Below, one piece after another: positions 8,294 to 17,404 of a stretch of 63,039 nt of DNA. The notes beneath the pieces were generated by a model that worked only from the letters and a program-made list of their open reading frames with translations, was not told the origin of the DNA and searched no databases. The stretch covers positions 1 through 63,039 of the forward strand of contig JAUHVK010000026.1 of the NCBI GenBank assembly GCA_030425145.1, written 5' to 3'. This DNA is from Alphaproteobacteria bacterium (GTDB lineage Bacteria > Pseudomonadota > Alphaproteobacteria > Rhodobacterales > Rhodobacteraceae). Made by a program: the position numbers and the translations under genes. Each line of letters opens with the position of its first letter. Positions within the stretch are counted from its first letter, which is position 1.

Positions 8294-9730
8294 GTGTCTC
8301 AAGCAGAAAACCAAACGCCGCCGAATCTCTACGCTGCGCGCGAACCGATCTTTCCGAAACGTGTGAAAGGAAACTTCCGCAGCTTCAAATGGATCATCAT
8401 GATCATCACGCTTGGCATTTACTATGTCACGCCGTGGATTCGCTGGGACCGGGGGCCACAGCTTCCCGATCAGGCGGTGTTGGTCGATCTGGCCAACCGC
8501 CGGTTCTTCTTTTTCTGGATCGAGATTTGGCCACACGAATTTTACTTCGTTGCGGGGCTGCTCATCATGGCAGGGCTCGGACTGTTCCTCTTCACTTCGG
8601 CGCTGGGCCGGGTGTGGTGTGGTTATGCCTGCCCACAAACCGTTTGGACGGACCTCTTCATCCTCGTCGAGCGCTGGATCGAAGGCGACCGGAACGCGCG
8701 CCTGCGTTTGCATAGACAAAAGAAGATGGATTTCCGCAAGGCGCGATTGCGGGTGACGAAATGGGTGTCCTGGTTCCTGATCGGACTTGCGACTGGCGGT
8801 GCTTGGGTTTTCTATTTTGCCGACGCGCCAACGCTGATGCGCGATCTGCTGACTGGTCAGGCACATCCGGTGGCCTACACCACCATGTTGATCCTGACCG
8901 CGACGACCTTCTTCTTTGGCGGCTTTGCCCGCGAACAGATCTGTATCTACGCCTGCCCATGGCCGCGCATTCAGGCGGCAATGATGGACGAGGACACGTT
9001 GACCATCGGTTACCGCGAATGGCGCGGTGAGCCGCGCGGCAAGCACCGCAAGGGCGACGGGGCCGAGCAACTGGGTGACTGCATCGACTGCATGGCCTGC
9101 GTCAACGTCTGCCCGATGGGTATCGACATCCGCGATGGGCAACAGATGGAGTGCATCACCTGTGGTCTCTGCATCGACGCTTGCGATGACATCATGGAAA
9201 AGATCGGCAAACCGCGTGGCCTGATTGATTACCTGGCTTTGTCGGACGAACCGCGCGAACGCGCCGGGGAAAAGCCCCGTACCGCATGGTTCCACATCTT
9301 CCGTGTCCGTACGATGATGTACACCACGCTCTGGGCGCTGGTCGGCATTGGCCTTGTCTTTGCGCTTTTCATCCGGCCAGAAATCGACATGACTGTCGCC
9401 CCTGTCCGCAACCCGACATTTGTCACGCTGTCAGACGGGTCCATCCGCAACACCTATGATGTGCGTCTGCTGAACAAGCACGGCGAGGATCGCCCCTTCC
9501 GGGTCTCGGTCACCGGCCACCCCGCCCTGCGGGTCCAACTTGAAGGCACGCCTTATGAAACAGTTGATGTGCCGGCCAACGAAACCTTCCTGCAGCGCGT
9601 TTATGTCGTGGCCGCGCCGGGCTCTGATCCGGCCGAGGCCGAACGCACCGACATCCGTTTCTGGGTCGAAGACCTGACCAATGGCGACCGCGCCTACACA
9701 GACACGATCTTCAACGGGAGAAGCAACTGA
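8294..9730 (+). CDS. ccoG: cbb3 oxidase maturation ferredoxin (CcoG/FixG/RdxA)
   Basis: The product is about 478 residues. I place the start at GTG 8294 (reading VSQAENQTPPNLYAAREPIF) because GGGAG lies 11 bases upstream; a TTG at 8276 is the alternative. It contains five hydrophobic helices, the motif GYACPQTVWTDLF in the membrane part, then two [4Fe-4S] binding runs (CIDCMACVNVCPMGI and CITCGLCIDACDD), and a C-terminal immunoglobulin-like periplasmic domain. CcoG proteins reduce Cu(II) to Cu(I) for CuB delivery to CcoN. It overlaps ccoH by one base. Confidence 0.96.
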   Translation: MSQAENQTPPNLYAAREPIFPKRVKGNFRSFKWIIMIITLGIYYVTPWIRWDRGPQLPDQAVLVDLANRRFFFFWIEIWPHEFYFVAGLLIMAGLGLFLFTSALGRVWCGYACPQTVWTDLFILVERWIEGDRNARLRLHRQKKMDFRKARLRVTKWVSWFLIGLATGGAWVFYFADAPTLMRDLLTGQAHPVAYTTMLILTATTFFFGGFAREQICIYACPWPRIQAAMMDEDTLTIGYREWRGEPRGKHRKGDGAEQLGDCIDCMACVNVCPMGIDIRDGQQMECITCGLCIDACDDIMEKIGKPRGLIDYLALSDEPRERAGEKPRTAWFHIFRVRTMMYTTLWALVGIGLVFALFIRPEIDMTVAPVRNPTFVTLSDGSIRNTYDVRLLNKHGEDRPFRVSVTGHPALRVQLEGTPYETVDVPANETFLQRVYVVAAPGSDPAEAERTDIRFWVEDLTNGDRAYTDTIFNGRSN

Positions 9731-10191
9731 TGGCGAAGGAACGCAAACTCACCGGTTGGCACGCACTGGCCATTTTCGGCGGCTGCTTTGCGGTGATCAT
9801 CTCGGTCAACCTTGTCCTGGCCTACTCCGCAGTGAAGACCTTTCCAGGCGTGGAGGTAAAGAACTCCTACGTTGCGTCGCAGAACTTTGACGACCGTCGG
9901 ACGGAGCAGGAGTCCCTTGGTTGGGAAGTGTATGCCGAAGCCAAAGGCGGGCTGTTGATCCTCAGCATCAAGGACGGTCAGGGCAAACCCGTTCAGGCCG
10001 GCACTTTGGATGCCGTTCTGGGCCGTGCGACCCATGTTAAGGATGACCGTACACCGGATTTCGCTTTTGACGGCCAGGCCTACGTGGCGCGCGAAACTCT
10101 TGCACCGGGCAACTGGAACATCCGCATGAAGGCCACATCGCTGGACGGGATTCCGTTTGAACAGCGCGTTGTCCTCCACGTCGAAAGCTGA
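9730..10191 (+). CDS. ccoH: cbb3 oxidase assembly protein FixH/CcoH
   Basis: This 153-residue protein has one N-terminal membrane helix (GWHALAIFGGCFAVIISVNL) and a periplasmic domain with SYVASQNFDD near residue 47, the FixH family signature. CcoH is needed for stable cbb3 assembly, probably by contacting CcoN. The start codon overlaps the ccoG stop, and the gene is followed three bases later by ccoI. Confidence 0.95.
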   Translation: MAKERKLTGWHALAIFGGCFAVIISVNLVLAYSAVKTFPGVEVKNSYVASQNFDDRRTEQESLGWEVYAEAKGGLLILSIKDGQGKPVQAGTLDAVLGRATHVKDDRTPDFAFDGQAYVARETLAPGNWNIRMKATSLDGIPFEQRVVLHVES

Positions 10192-10194
10192 TCC

Positions 10195-12381
10195 ATGACC
10201 CTCGCGATGCGCCCTCCGGCCTCGGCCTGTCCCGCCTGTTCCGCCGCACCTGCGGCGGAGGCGTTGGCTGATGCGGCTGTGCCCAAGGACGTGAACATCG
10301 TTCTGTCCATGCCGTCGATCCATTGCGCCGCGTGCATCTCCGGAGTGGAGCGTATTCTCGGCGCAACTGAGGGCGTCAAGGGCGCGCGGGTGAACCTGAC
10401 GCTGAAACGCGCGCAGATCGAGGCAGGGTCCGAGGTGACCGCCGACGACCTGATCAAGGTTCTGGAGCGTGCTGGGTACGAAGCGCATGAGCTCGACACC
10501 ACCGCACTGCGTGCCACGGACACGGACAAGGCCGGGCGCGATCTGCTGATGCGCCTTGCGGTGTCCGGCTTTGCGGCGATGAATATCATGCTATTGTCGG
10601 TCGCGGTGTGGTCGGGGGCCGATGGTCCCACGCGGGATATGTTCCATTGGATATCTGCAGCCATCGCATTGCCGACAATCGCGTTTTCCGCGCAGCCATT
10701 CTTCAAACACGCTTGGACCGCTTTGCGGGCAGGGCGGCTCAACATGGACGTGCCGATCTCGCTCGCGATTGCGCTGGCGGTGGCTACATCCCTTTGGGAA
10801 ACATCGCTGTCCGGGGAACACGCCTATTTCGACGCGGCGATCACGCTCACTTTCTTCCTGTTGGCGGGGCGGTATCTTGACCACCGCACGCGGGCCGCGG
10901 CTCGGTCAGCGGCCGAAGAACTGGCAGCCTTGGAAGTACCCCGCGTCTGGCGCGTCACGGATGCCGGAGAAGAGCAGATCCCGATGGCCGAGCTGATTGT
11001 CGGCGACCTGATCCGCGTACGCCCCGGAGGGCGGATGCCGGTGGATGGAGAAATTGTCGAGGGGCAGTCGGAACTGGACCGCTCTCTGCTGACCGGCGAA
11101 ACCCGGCCTGTCTATGCCGGTGTCGGGTCACAGGTCAGCGCAGGAGAGGTCAACCTCACCGGCCCCCTGATCATCCGGGCCAGCGCCGTGGGCCGGGATA
11201 CCTCTCTGTATCGCATGGCCGACTTGGTCGCCATCGCTGAATCCGGGCGGTCACGTTACACCTCGCTCGCGGACAAGGCGGCAAAGCTCTATGCGCCCGG
11301 GGTGCATATCCTGTCCGCGCTCGCCTTCGCGGGGTGGTACATCTACACCTTCGATCTGCGCACCGCGCTTAATATTGCAGCGGCGGTGCTCATCATCACG
11401 TGTCCCTGTGCGTTGGGGCTGGCAGTGCCTGCCGTCACCACAGCGGCGTCTGGTCGTCTGTTCCGCAAAGGGCTTCTGATCAAGGACGCAACCGCGCTGG
11501 AGCGTATGGCGCAGGTGGATACGGTGGTCTTTGACAAGACCGGGACGCTGACCGCAGGCACACCTGAAGTCGTCAATCTTGGCGATCACTCACGCCGCGA
11601 CCTGAGCATCGCGCTGGCCTTGTCCGAAGGGTCGTCGCACCCGCTGTCGCAATCGCTTGCCAAGGCCATTCAAGAGGCAGGTATCGCGCCCGCGAAGGTC
11701 ACTGATCTGTCCGAGATTCCGGGCCACGGAACCGAAGGTACTTGGATGGGGCAAACCGTGCGCCTTGGTCGCGCGGCATGGGTTGGCGGCGGCGAAAGCG
11801 CGGAAACCTGCGCGTGGCTGCGGGTCGGGGATACGGTGGCTGATCCCTTCCGATTTGCCGACCACATCCGTGACGGGGCTGAAGCCTTGGTCGCCAAGCT
11901 CAAGGAAGACGGGTACGAAGTCCTGCTCATGTCTGGTGACACCACCCCTGCGGTCGAGGCATTTGCAAACCGCCTTGGCATCACCAAATGGGTTGCCGAA
12001 GCACTGCCGCAGGACAAGGCTGATCGGATTGCCCAACTCAGGGACACTGGCAAACACGTCCTGATGGTAGGGGACGGCCTGAACGACACTGCGGCTCTCG
12101 CGGGAGCACATGCGTCCATCTCTCCGGCCACGGCACTTGATGCGGCGCGTGTGGCCTCGGATGTTGTGCTCTTGGGCAAATCGCTCGATCCGATTGCAGA
12201 TGCGCTGTCCACGTCGCGCGTGGCCATCAAACGGATTCGTCAGAACTTCAGCATCGCGACTTGGTACAACATCATCGCGGTGCCGCTGGCCGTCGCGGGG
12301 CTGTGTTCGCCGCTGATCGCCGCCTTGGCGATGTCTACGTCTTCGATTACCGTGTCGTTGAACGCCCTGCGCCTCAAATAA
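10195..12381 (+). CDS. ccoI: Copper-exporting P1B-type ATPase CcoI/FixI
   Basis: This 728-residue protein has an N-terminal extra CPAC motif (residues 12-15), a heavy-metal-associated domain with CAAC (44-47), eight predicted membrane helices, the metal-transport motif CPCALGLAVP, the phosphorylation motif DKTGTLT and the hinge motif GDGLNDTAAL. CcoI-type ATPases move Cu(I) to the periplasmic side for insertion into cbb3 oxidase rather than conferring bulk copper resistance. The genetic context (ccoGHIS) is decisive for this role. Confidence 0.97.
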   Translation: MTLAMRPPASACPACSAAPAAEALADAAVPKDVNIVLSMPSIHCAACISGVERILGATEGVKGARVNLTLKRAQIEAGSEVTADDLIKVLERAGYEAHELDTTALRATDTDKAGRDLLMRLAVSGFAAMNIMLLSVAVWSGADGPTRDMFHWISAAIALPTIAFSAQPFFKHAWTALRAGRLNMDVPISLAIALAVATSLWETSLSGEHAYFDAAITLTFFLLAGRYLDHRTRAAARSAAEELAALEVPRVWRVTDAGEEQIPMAELIVGDLIRVRPGGRMPVDGEIVEGQSELDRSLLTGETRPVYAGVGSQVSAGEVNLTGPLIIRASAVGRDTSLYRMADLVAIAESGRSRYTSLADKAAKLYAPGVHILSALAFAGWYIYTFDLRTALNIAAAVLIITCPCALGLAVPAVTTAASGRLFRKGLLIKDATALERMAQVDTVVFDKTGTLTAGTPEVVNLGDHSRRDLSIALALSEGSSHPLSQSLAKAIQEAGIAPAKVTDLSEIPGHGTEGTWMGQTVRLGRAAWVGGGESAETCAWLRVGDTVADPFRFADHIRDGAEALVAKLKEDGYEVLLMSGDTTPAVEAFANRLGITKWVAEALPQDKADRIAQLRDTGKHVLMVGDGLNDTAALAGAHASISPATALDAARVASDVVLLGKSLDPIADALSTSRVAIKRIRQNFSIATWYNIIAVPLAVAGLCSPLIAALAMSTSSITVSLNALRLK

Positions 12382-12394
12382 ACCGGAGCTTTTG

Positions 12395-12553
12395 ATGAAC
12401 GTCCTCGCCTATCTGATCCCAGTATCGCTGATCCTTGGCAGCATAGGGCTTGTGGCGTTTGTGTTCACGGTCCGGTCAAAGCAGTACGAAGACCCGGAAG
12501 GCGCGGCGCAGCGCATCCTGTCGGACGATTACGACGATCACCCCAAGCCATGA
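12395..12553 (+). CDS. ccoS: cbb3 oxidase assembly protein CcoS
   Basis: This 52-residue protein runs MNVLAYLIPVSLILGS to DDHPKP. It has one N-terminal membrane helix followed by the conserved CcoS segment YEDPEGAAQRILSDD. CcoS is needed to load heme and copper cofactors into CcoN. CGGAG lies five bases before the ATG. It is 13 bases after ccoI and closes the operon; the next gene converges 10 bases away. Confidence 0.93.
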   Translation: MNVLAYLIPVSLILGSIGLVAFVFTVRSKQYEDPEGAAQRILSDDYDDHPKP

Positions 12554-12562
12554 ACGATCGGG

Positions 12563-14113
12563 TCAGCTTGGCCCGATCATGAAGCAGGTCACTTGCCGCG
12601 CCTGCAGGCGGCGGCAAGCCAGGTCGGCTGCTTCGCGGGACAAGCCCATGAAGTTCGCATCGAACCCACGCGATCCGTTCACCACCTTGCGCAGCGATCC
12701 GTCGAGTGTGGCCATTTCCGCCAAGGCTGTTTGCAGGAGCGCCTTTTCGGCGGCGTGACGGCTGGAGAACCGTCCGACATTGATGCCCCAGTGCCGTCCG
12801 CCCGATGTAGAGATGCGGGTCACCACCTCAGCCTCACGCTTTGGGGCAGGCGCTGCCTGAGCAGCCTGCTGTGTCGTGGCCGAGGCAAGAATGATGGTGC
12901 GGGGGCGTACTACCGGTTTCACCGACGCGCTCGGCGCGTTTTGGTCGCTGGAATCGGCGGCTGCGACAGTGGCTTTTTCAACCGTTGGCACAATTGCAAC
13001 CTGTGCTGCTGTGGCCGCCACGTTTTTCACTTCTGCGGTCTGAACATCCTCCAGAACCGACTGGATGTCCTCTTTCAACTCCGCGACCAGCGCCTCTGGC
13101 AATACCGGTTCTGTCTCCGGCCGTGCGGTTGGCCGCAGGCTGGATTTCACGGCGGCGGCAACAACCCGGATCGACTTGGCGCGCGTGTTTGTCGAAGGCG
13201 TTTGGCTACGTGCGATCACCGTTTCCGTGGCGGCGGACGTGTCCGGGCCAAGATAAGGCGGCTTGCGCGGTGTGCGGAGGGCCATACGGCTGGGGGCTTT
13301 TCTGAACCCGAGGTCCATCAGCTTGGCCACCTGCGCATTGCGCGACGCGGTGGAATTGCCGCCGAATACCGCCACAATGATCCGTTCGCTGCCGCGCTCA
13401 GCGGAGGCGACAAGATTGAACCCGGCAGCGCGCGTGTACCCTGTCTTGATCCCGTCGGCACCCTTATACGCATCGAGGAACCGGCGGTTCGTGTTGGAGA
13501 CCGCCTTGATCCCGGCATCGGTGCTGCGGCGCGAGAAGAGATTATAGTATTGCGGGTAGTCATAAAGCACATGCCGGCCGAGGATCGTCATGTCCCGCGC
13601 CGAGGACAGGTGACCTTTCTCCGTCAGGCCATGTGCGTTCTTGAACGTGCTGCGGCTCATGCCCAGAGCTTTTGCCGTGCGGTTCATGCGCCGCGCAAAA
13701 GCTGCTTCTGAACCTGAGATGGCTTCGGCAAGGGCGGTTGCAGCATCATTGGCGGATTTGATCGCAGCGGCCCGAACAAGGTAGCGCAATTGAATTGTCG
13801 AGCCAGCGCGGAGACCGAGTTTGGACGGGGGTTCGGCGGCGGCTTTCTGGGAAATGCGCACCTTCGTGTCCATGCTGATCTCACCGTTCTGGACGGCTTC
13901 GAACACGATGTAGAGCGTCATCATTTTGGTGAGAGAGGCGGGGTGCAATCGGGTATCGGCGTTTTCCGAATGGATGACCTCGCCATTCCGGGCATCCATA
14001 ACCATTGCTGCGTAAGGTGCTGCCATGGCGCTGAACGGCAGCAGCACAGCCAGCCAAATTGCGGTGATCAAATACAGGCCAATTCGGCCCGGCTTTCTAC
14101 GCCGTCCCGTCAC
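12563..14113 (-). CDS. D-alanyl-D-alanine carboxypeptidase with C-terminal SPOR domain
   Basis: This is a penicillin-binding protein of the S11 family that trims peptidoglycan stem peptides in the periplasm. Catalytic motifs visible are SLTK (S60, K63 from the chosen start), SAN (in IKSANDAATA) and KTG (in GADGIKTGYTRAAG). A signal peptide (LITAIWLAVLLPFSAMA) precedes the enzyme. A long Ala/Val/Pro-rich linker leads to a C-terminal SPOR domain (about the last 80 residues, ending CRRLQARQVTCFMIGPS) that should target denuded septal glycan. I place the start at GTG 14113 because GAGAAGG lies 8-9 bases upstream; ATG 14161 is the alternative. Confidence 0.92.
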   Translation of the reverse strand: MTGRRRKPGRIGLYLITAIWLAVLLPFSAMAAPYAAMVMDARNGEVIHSENADTRLHPASLTKMMTLYIVFEAVQNGEISMDTKVRISQKAAAEPPSKLGLRAGSTIQLRYLVRAAAIKSANDAATALAEAISGSEAAFARRMNRTAKALGMSRSTFKNAHGLTEKGHLSSARDMTILGRHVLYDYPQYYNLFSRRSTDAGIKAVSNTNRRFLDAYKGADGIKTGYTRAAGFNLVASAERGSERIIVAVFGGNSTASRNAQVAKLMDLGFRKAPSRMALRTPRKPPYLGPDTSAATETVIARSQTPSTNTRAKSIRVVAAAVKSSLRPTARPETEPVLPEALVAELKEDIQSVLEDVQTAEVKNVAATAAQVAIVPTVEKATVAAADSSDQNAPSASVKPVVRPRTIILASATTQQAAQAAPAPKREAEVVTRISTSGGRHWGINVGRFSSRHAAEKALLQTALAEMATLDGSLRKVVNGSRGFDANFMGLSREAADLACRRLQARQVTCFMIGPS

Positions 14114-14318
14114 GATATATGCCTTCTCTGCCTCTATCTGCCGGATTTTTCCGGTCAGCATTATTATGAAATTTAGCGTAACACAGGCAGATTGCTCTAT
14201 AAAGCTCTAATTTTTATATCTTTTTTCCCGACTTGCGCAGATGTGCCCCCAACATCTTGGGGGTGTCCGAAATATGCCAACTAGGTCGGCTATTGTGGCA
14301 AGAATGTGGCGGGCGCGC

Positions 14319-15017
14319 TCAGCCGATCTCTGCCACGAGTGCCGGCAAGTCACCCAAATCCGGTATGCTGAAAAAGCGCGGGCTGATCGGTGGGTCCGCC
14401 TTTTCGAGGTCCCATTCCAGGTCATGGGGAACGAATACACCCCAACTGCCTGCGCTGACGGCCGGCACCACATCGGACTTCATGGAATTGCCAACCATCA
14501 TGGCTGCATCCACACCACCGGAGTGGCGCCCAAAGACAGTCTGATACGTGTTGACCGATTTCTCTGACACGATAGCCACATCGTCGAAGAGGTCGCCCAA
14601 GCCTGACTGCGCCAACTTTCGTTCCTGGTGCAGCAGGTCGCCTTTGGTGATGAGAACCAATTTGTACGACTGAGTCAGCGCTTCGACCGTTGATTGCACA
14701 TGCGGCAGCAATTCGATCGGATGTGCCAGCATGTCCTGCCCGGCATCAAGGATGTTCCGAATGACATGGCCGGGTACCGCTCCGTCGGTCACATCGATCG
14801 CGGTTTCGATCATCGAAAGGACGAAGCCTTTCACACCGAACCCATAGTGCCCGATGTTGCGCCGCTCGGCTTCGATCAGGCGGTCATGAAGTAGAGATTT
14901 GTCCGTGTAATCGGACAGCAATTCCTCAAATCGCTCCTGCGTCAGTTTGAAGAACCGCTCGTTGTGCCAGAGCGTATCGTCGGCATCAAAGCCGATTGTT
15001 TGCAGCTTTCGCGTCAT
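14319..15017 (-). CDS. HAD-family hydrolase
   Basis: This 232-residue protein starts MTRKLQTIGFDADDTLWHNE and carries the nucleophile motif DADDTLW (HAD motif I), a helical cap, motif II around VLITKGD and motif III/IV in MVGNSMKSDVVPAVSAGSWG. It is the YjjG/phosphoglycolate-phosphatase-like type and probably dephosphorylates a small phosphate ester in the cytosol; the substrate cannot be named. ATG 15017 is favoured, with AGAGG upstream; the longer frame to 15227 lies antisense to clpS. Confidence 0.88.
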   Translation of the reverse strand: MTRKLQTIGFDADDTLWHNERFFKLTQERFEELLSDYTDKSLLHDRLIEAERRNIGHYGFGVKGFVLSMIETAIDVTDGAVPGHVIRNILDAGQDMLAHPIELLPHVQSTVEALTQSYKLVLITKGDLLHQERKLAQSGLGDLFDDVAIVSEKSVNTYQTVFGRHSGGVDAAMMVGNSMKSDVVPAVSAGSWGVFVPHDLEWDLEKADPPISPRFFSIPDLGDLPALVAEIG

Positions 15018-15102
15018 CGCAAGGCACGCACCTCTTTTCTCGCAGTCAGGACAGGTTATATAGAGCCATCTAGGATATGGAACCCGAGGTCCAGACCCAA
15101 GC

Positions 15103-15462
15103 ATGAGACAGCTGTCGGCCATCACTACATCGTCCCGCCCCAAGGCAGGGCCACCGTCGAACGAAGACAACGATAGCAATGTCGTCGTTGAGACGCGTGC
15201 CAAGACGAAACGTCCGCCGCTGTACAAAGTGATGCTGTTGAACGACGACTACACGCCAATGGAATTCGTGGTGCATGTGCTCGAACGTTTCTTCGGGATG
15301 ACCCATGCTCAGGCCTTCGAAATCATGTTGACCGTGCACAAAAAGGGTGTGGCCGTTGTCGGTGTCTTTAGCCACGAGATTGCGGAGACAAAGGTCGGGC
15401 AGGTGATGGATTTCGCCCGCCGCCATCAGCACCCGCTGCAATGCACCATGGAAAAGGAATAA
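15103..15462 (+). CDS. clpS: ATP-dependent Clp protease adaptor ClpS
   Basis: This 119-residue protein has the ClpS core: [20 protein letters not shown], then [20 protein letters not shown]. The N-degron pocket residues (N and D in [10 protein letters not shown], the H in VHKKG) are present. It delivers N-end-rule substrates to ClpAP. clpA is not adjacent here. It is followed 24 bases later by a methyltransferase gene. Confidence 0.96.
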   Translation: MRQLSAITTSSRPKAGPPSNEDNDSNVVVETRAKTKRPPLYKVMLLNDDYTPMEFVVHVLERFFGMTHAQAFEIMLTVHKKGVAVVGVFSHEIAETKVGQVMDFARRHQHPLQCTMEKE

Positions 15463-15486
15463 CCGGGCCAATACCCGGGATCTCCG

Positions 15487-16500
15487 ATGACACTAGCCAG
15501 ATTAGACCACGCGCTCGAGACAGGCGCACTGACCCTGTCCGAAGCGAAACGCATCGTTTTGCTCGAACCCGCGCCGGACGCCGATCTGGGCGTCCTTGGA
15601 TCATGTGATCTCACCGTCCAGCAAAACCTCAAACACGCCTATGATCAGTTCGAGGCAATGGGTGTCTCCGTCACAACTGATGCGACCGGCCCGGCAGACG
15701 TGGTTCACGTGACCTTGCCGCGCAGCCGAGAGCTTGCGCGTGGACTGCTGGCGCAGGCAGAGGCTATCGCGCCCGGCGGTCTGGTGATTGTTGATGGCGC
15801 AAAGACCGATGGTATCGATGCTATTCTAAAATTTGCAAAAAGCCGGATCTCGATCGACGCGCAGATCTCCAAGGCCCATGGCAGGATTTTCTGGTTCAAT
15901 GCGGGTACCGGTTTTCAGGATTGCGCCTTGCCGGAACCGGCACCGCGGACCTCTGGCTGGATCACACAGCCGGGGGTGTTTTCGGCGGATGGGCCCGATG
16001 CCGGGTCCGAAGCGCTGGTTGCTGTACTGCCCAAATCTCTGAAAGGCCGCGGTGCCGATCTTGGCGGCGGCTGGGGATACTTGACGCGGCATCTGCTGGC
16101 TCTGCCGGGTGTGACGCATATTGATCTGGTCGAGGCGGACAAGCGCGCCCTGACCTGTGCCAAACAGAACGTGGCAGACGAGCGCGTTGCCTTCCATTGG
16201 GCCGATGCGACGACTTGGGGTACAGGTGGCACCCTCGACTGGATTGTGATGAACCCGCCGTTCCACACCAGCCGCACACCGGACGCGTCATTGGGGCAGG
16301 ATTTCATCCGGTCTGCCGCGCGATTGCTGCGGCCGAAAGGAACGCTGATCCTCGTCGCAAACCGGCATCTGCCTTACGAGACAACGCTCTCGTCCTGCTT
16401 TGCAAACGTCGCGGAACTGGACGGGGACAACCGCTTTAAGGTACTTCAGGCGGATCAACCAAAGGCCGCTGACAAACCCGGCCGCGCGAAACGCCGCTGA
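15487..16500 (+). CDS. RsmC-like SAM-dependent methyltransferase
   Basis: This 337-residue protein has two-domain RsmC architecture. The N-terminal half is degenerate (HALETGALTLSEAKRIVLLE). The C-terminal half has a SAM pocket (ADLGGGWGYLTRHLL), an acidic residue (IDLVEADKRAL) and the catalytic NPPF motif (VMNPPFHTSRTPD) typical of N2-guanine methyltransferases. By homology it would methylate G1207 of 16S rRNA, but specificity is inferred from the fold only. It is 12 bases from the downstream SDR gene. Confidence 0.87.
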   Translation: MTLARLDHALETGALTLSEAKRIVLLEPAPDADLGVLGSCDLTVQQNLKHAYDQFEAMGVSVTTDATGPADVVHVTLPRSRELARGLLAQAEAIAPGGLVIVDGAKTDGIDAILKFAKSRISIDAQISKAHGRIFWFNAGTGFQDCALPEPAPRTSGWITQPGVFSADGPDAGSEALVAVLPKSLKGRGADLGGGWGYLTRHLLALPGVTHIDLVEADKRALTCAKQNVADERVAFHWADATTWGTGGTLDWIVMNPPFHTSRTPDASLGQDFIRSAARLLRPKGTLILVANRHLPYETTLSSCFANVAELDGDNRFKVLQADQPKAADKPGRAKRR

Positions 16501-16512
16501 GGGAGACCCGGA

Positions 16513-17316
16513 ATGTCATTCTCGATCGAAGGCAAGACAGCCATCGTAACAGGCGCAGCAAACGGGGTCGGCCTCGCCATTGCGCGCCATTTCGTGAACC
16601 AGGGCGCAAACGTCATGTTTGCCGACATGGATGAAGCTCGTCTGTACCACGAATGCGGCGAGGTCATCGAAGAAGATGGCAATATCCGCTATTTTGCGGG
16701 CGACCTCAGGGAAAGGCTGACTCTCGCAAACCTGCTCTCCGCCACAATCGATGCCTTTGACCGCGTTGATATTTTGGTCAACGGCAGCCGCCAGGTTCTG
16801 CGATCCGATCCGCTCGATCTGGACGATACAACGCTCGAAGCTCTGATAATGCAGAACGTGACAAACACGTTTCGCCTGTCGCAGATGGTTGCAAAACGCA
16901 TGATCAAACAGGCCGCTGACAAAGAAGAAGGTCAGGTCGGTGCGATTGTGAACCTGTCTTCGATTGCCGCGCGGCGGACGCAACCGGAACTGCTTGGCTT
17001 TTCGGTGTCTATGGCGGCACTTGATCAAGTGACCCGCTCTCTGGCCGTGTCCCTCGCAGAGCACCGGATCCGGGTGAACTCGGTTGCTTTGGGGTCGGTA
17101 ATGTCTGCCAGCCTCTCGCTGTCGCTCAAGGAACATGACGAGTATCGCAAGGAAATCGAAGACAACACGCCTCTTGGGCGTATTGCGAGTCCCGCCGAAT
17201 TGGCGCAGGCAGTGCAATTCCTTGCTTCGGAAAGCTCCGGTTTCATCACGGGTCAGATCATGACCGTCGATGGTGGCCGGACATTGATCGACCCGGTCTG
17301 CGCCCCGGCCCACTGA
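16513..17316 (+). CDS. SDR-family protein with atypical active site
   Basis: This 267-residue Rossmann-fold protein has the NAD(P)-binding motif TGAANGVGLAIA and the C-terminal SDR block (SGFITGQIMTVDGGRT). The catalytic Ser region is present (NLSSIAARR, S149-S150), but the usual Y-x-x-x-K reads F163-S-V-S-M167 (GFSVSMAALDQ). Both catalytic Tyr and Lys are therefore replaced, and the NAG motif reads NGS. A non-enzymatic or unusual role is likely. It follows the methyltransferase closely and may be cotranscribed with it. Confidence 0.87.
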   Translation: MSFSIEGKTAIVTGAANGVGLAIARHFVNQGANVMFADMDEARLYHECGEVIEEDGNIRYFAGDLRERLTLANLLSATIDAFDRVDILVNGSRQVLRSDPLDLDDTTLEALIMQNVTNTFRLSQMVAKRMIKQAADKEEGQVGAIVNLSSIAARRTQPELLGFSVSMAALDQVTRSLAVSLAEHRIRVNSVALGSVMSASLSLSLKEHDEYRKEIEDNTPLGRIASPAELAQAVQFLASESSGFITGQIMTVDGGRTLIDPVCAPAH

Positions 17317-17404
17317 TCGCTTTTGCCGTACACCCAAGCCTTTGGGTCGGCTTGTGATTCCCGTGCCGCGCGCTACTGTCCGGCCAGAACTATGGGACAA
17401 TAAA

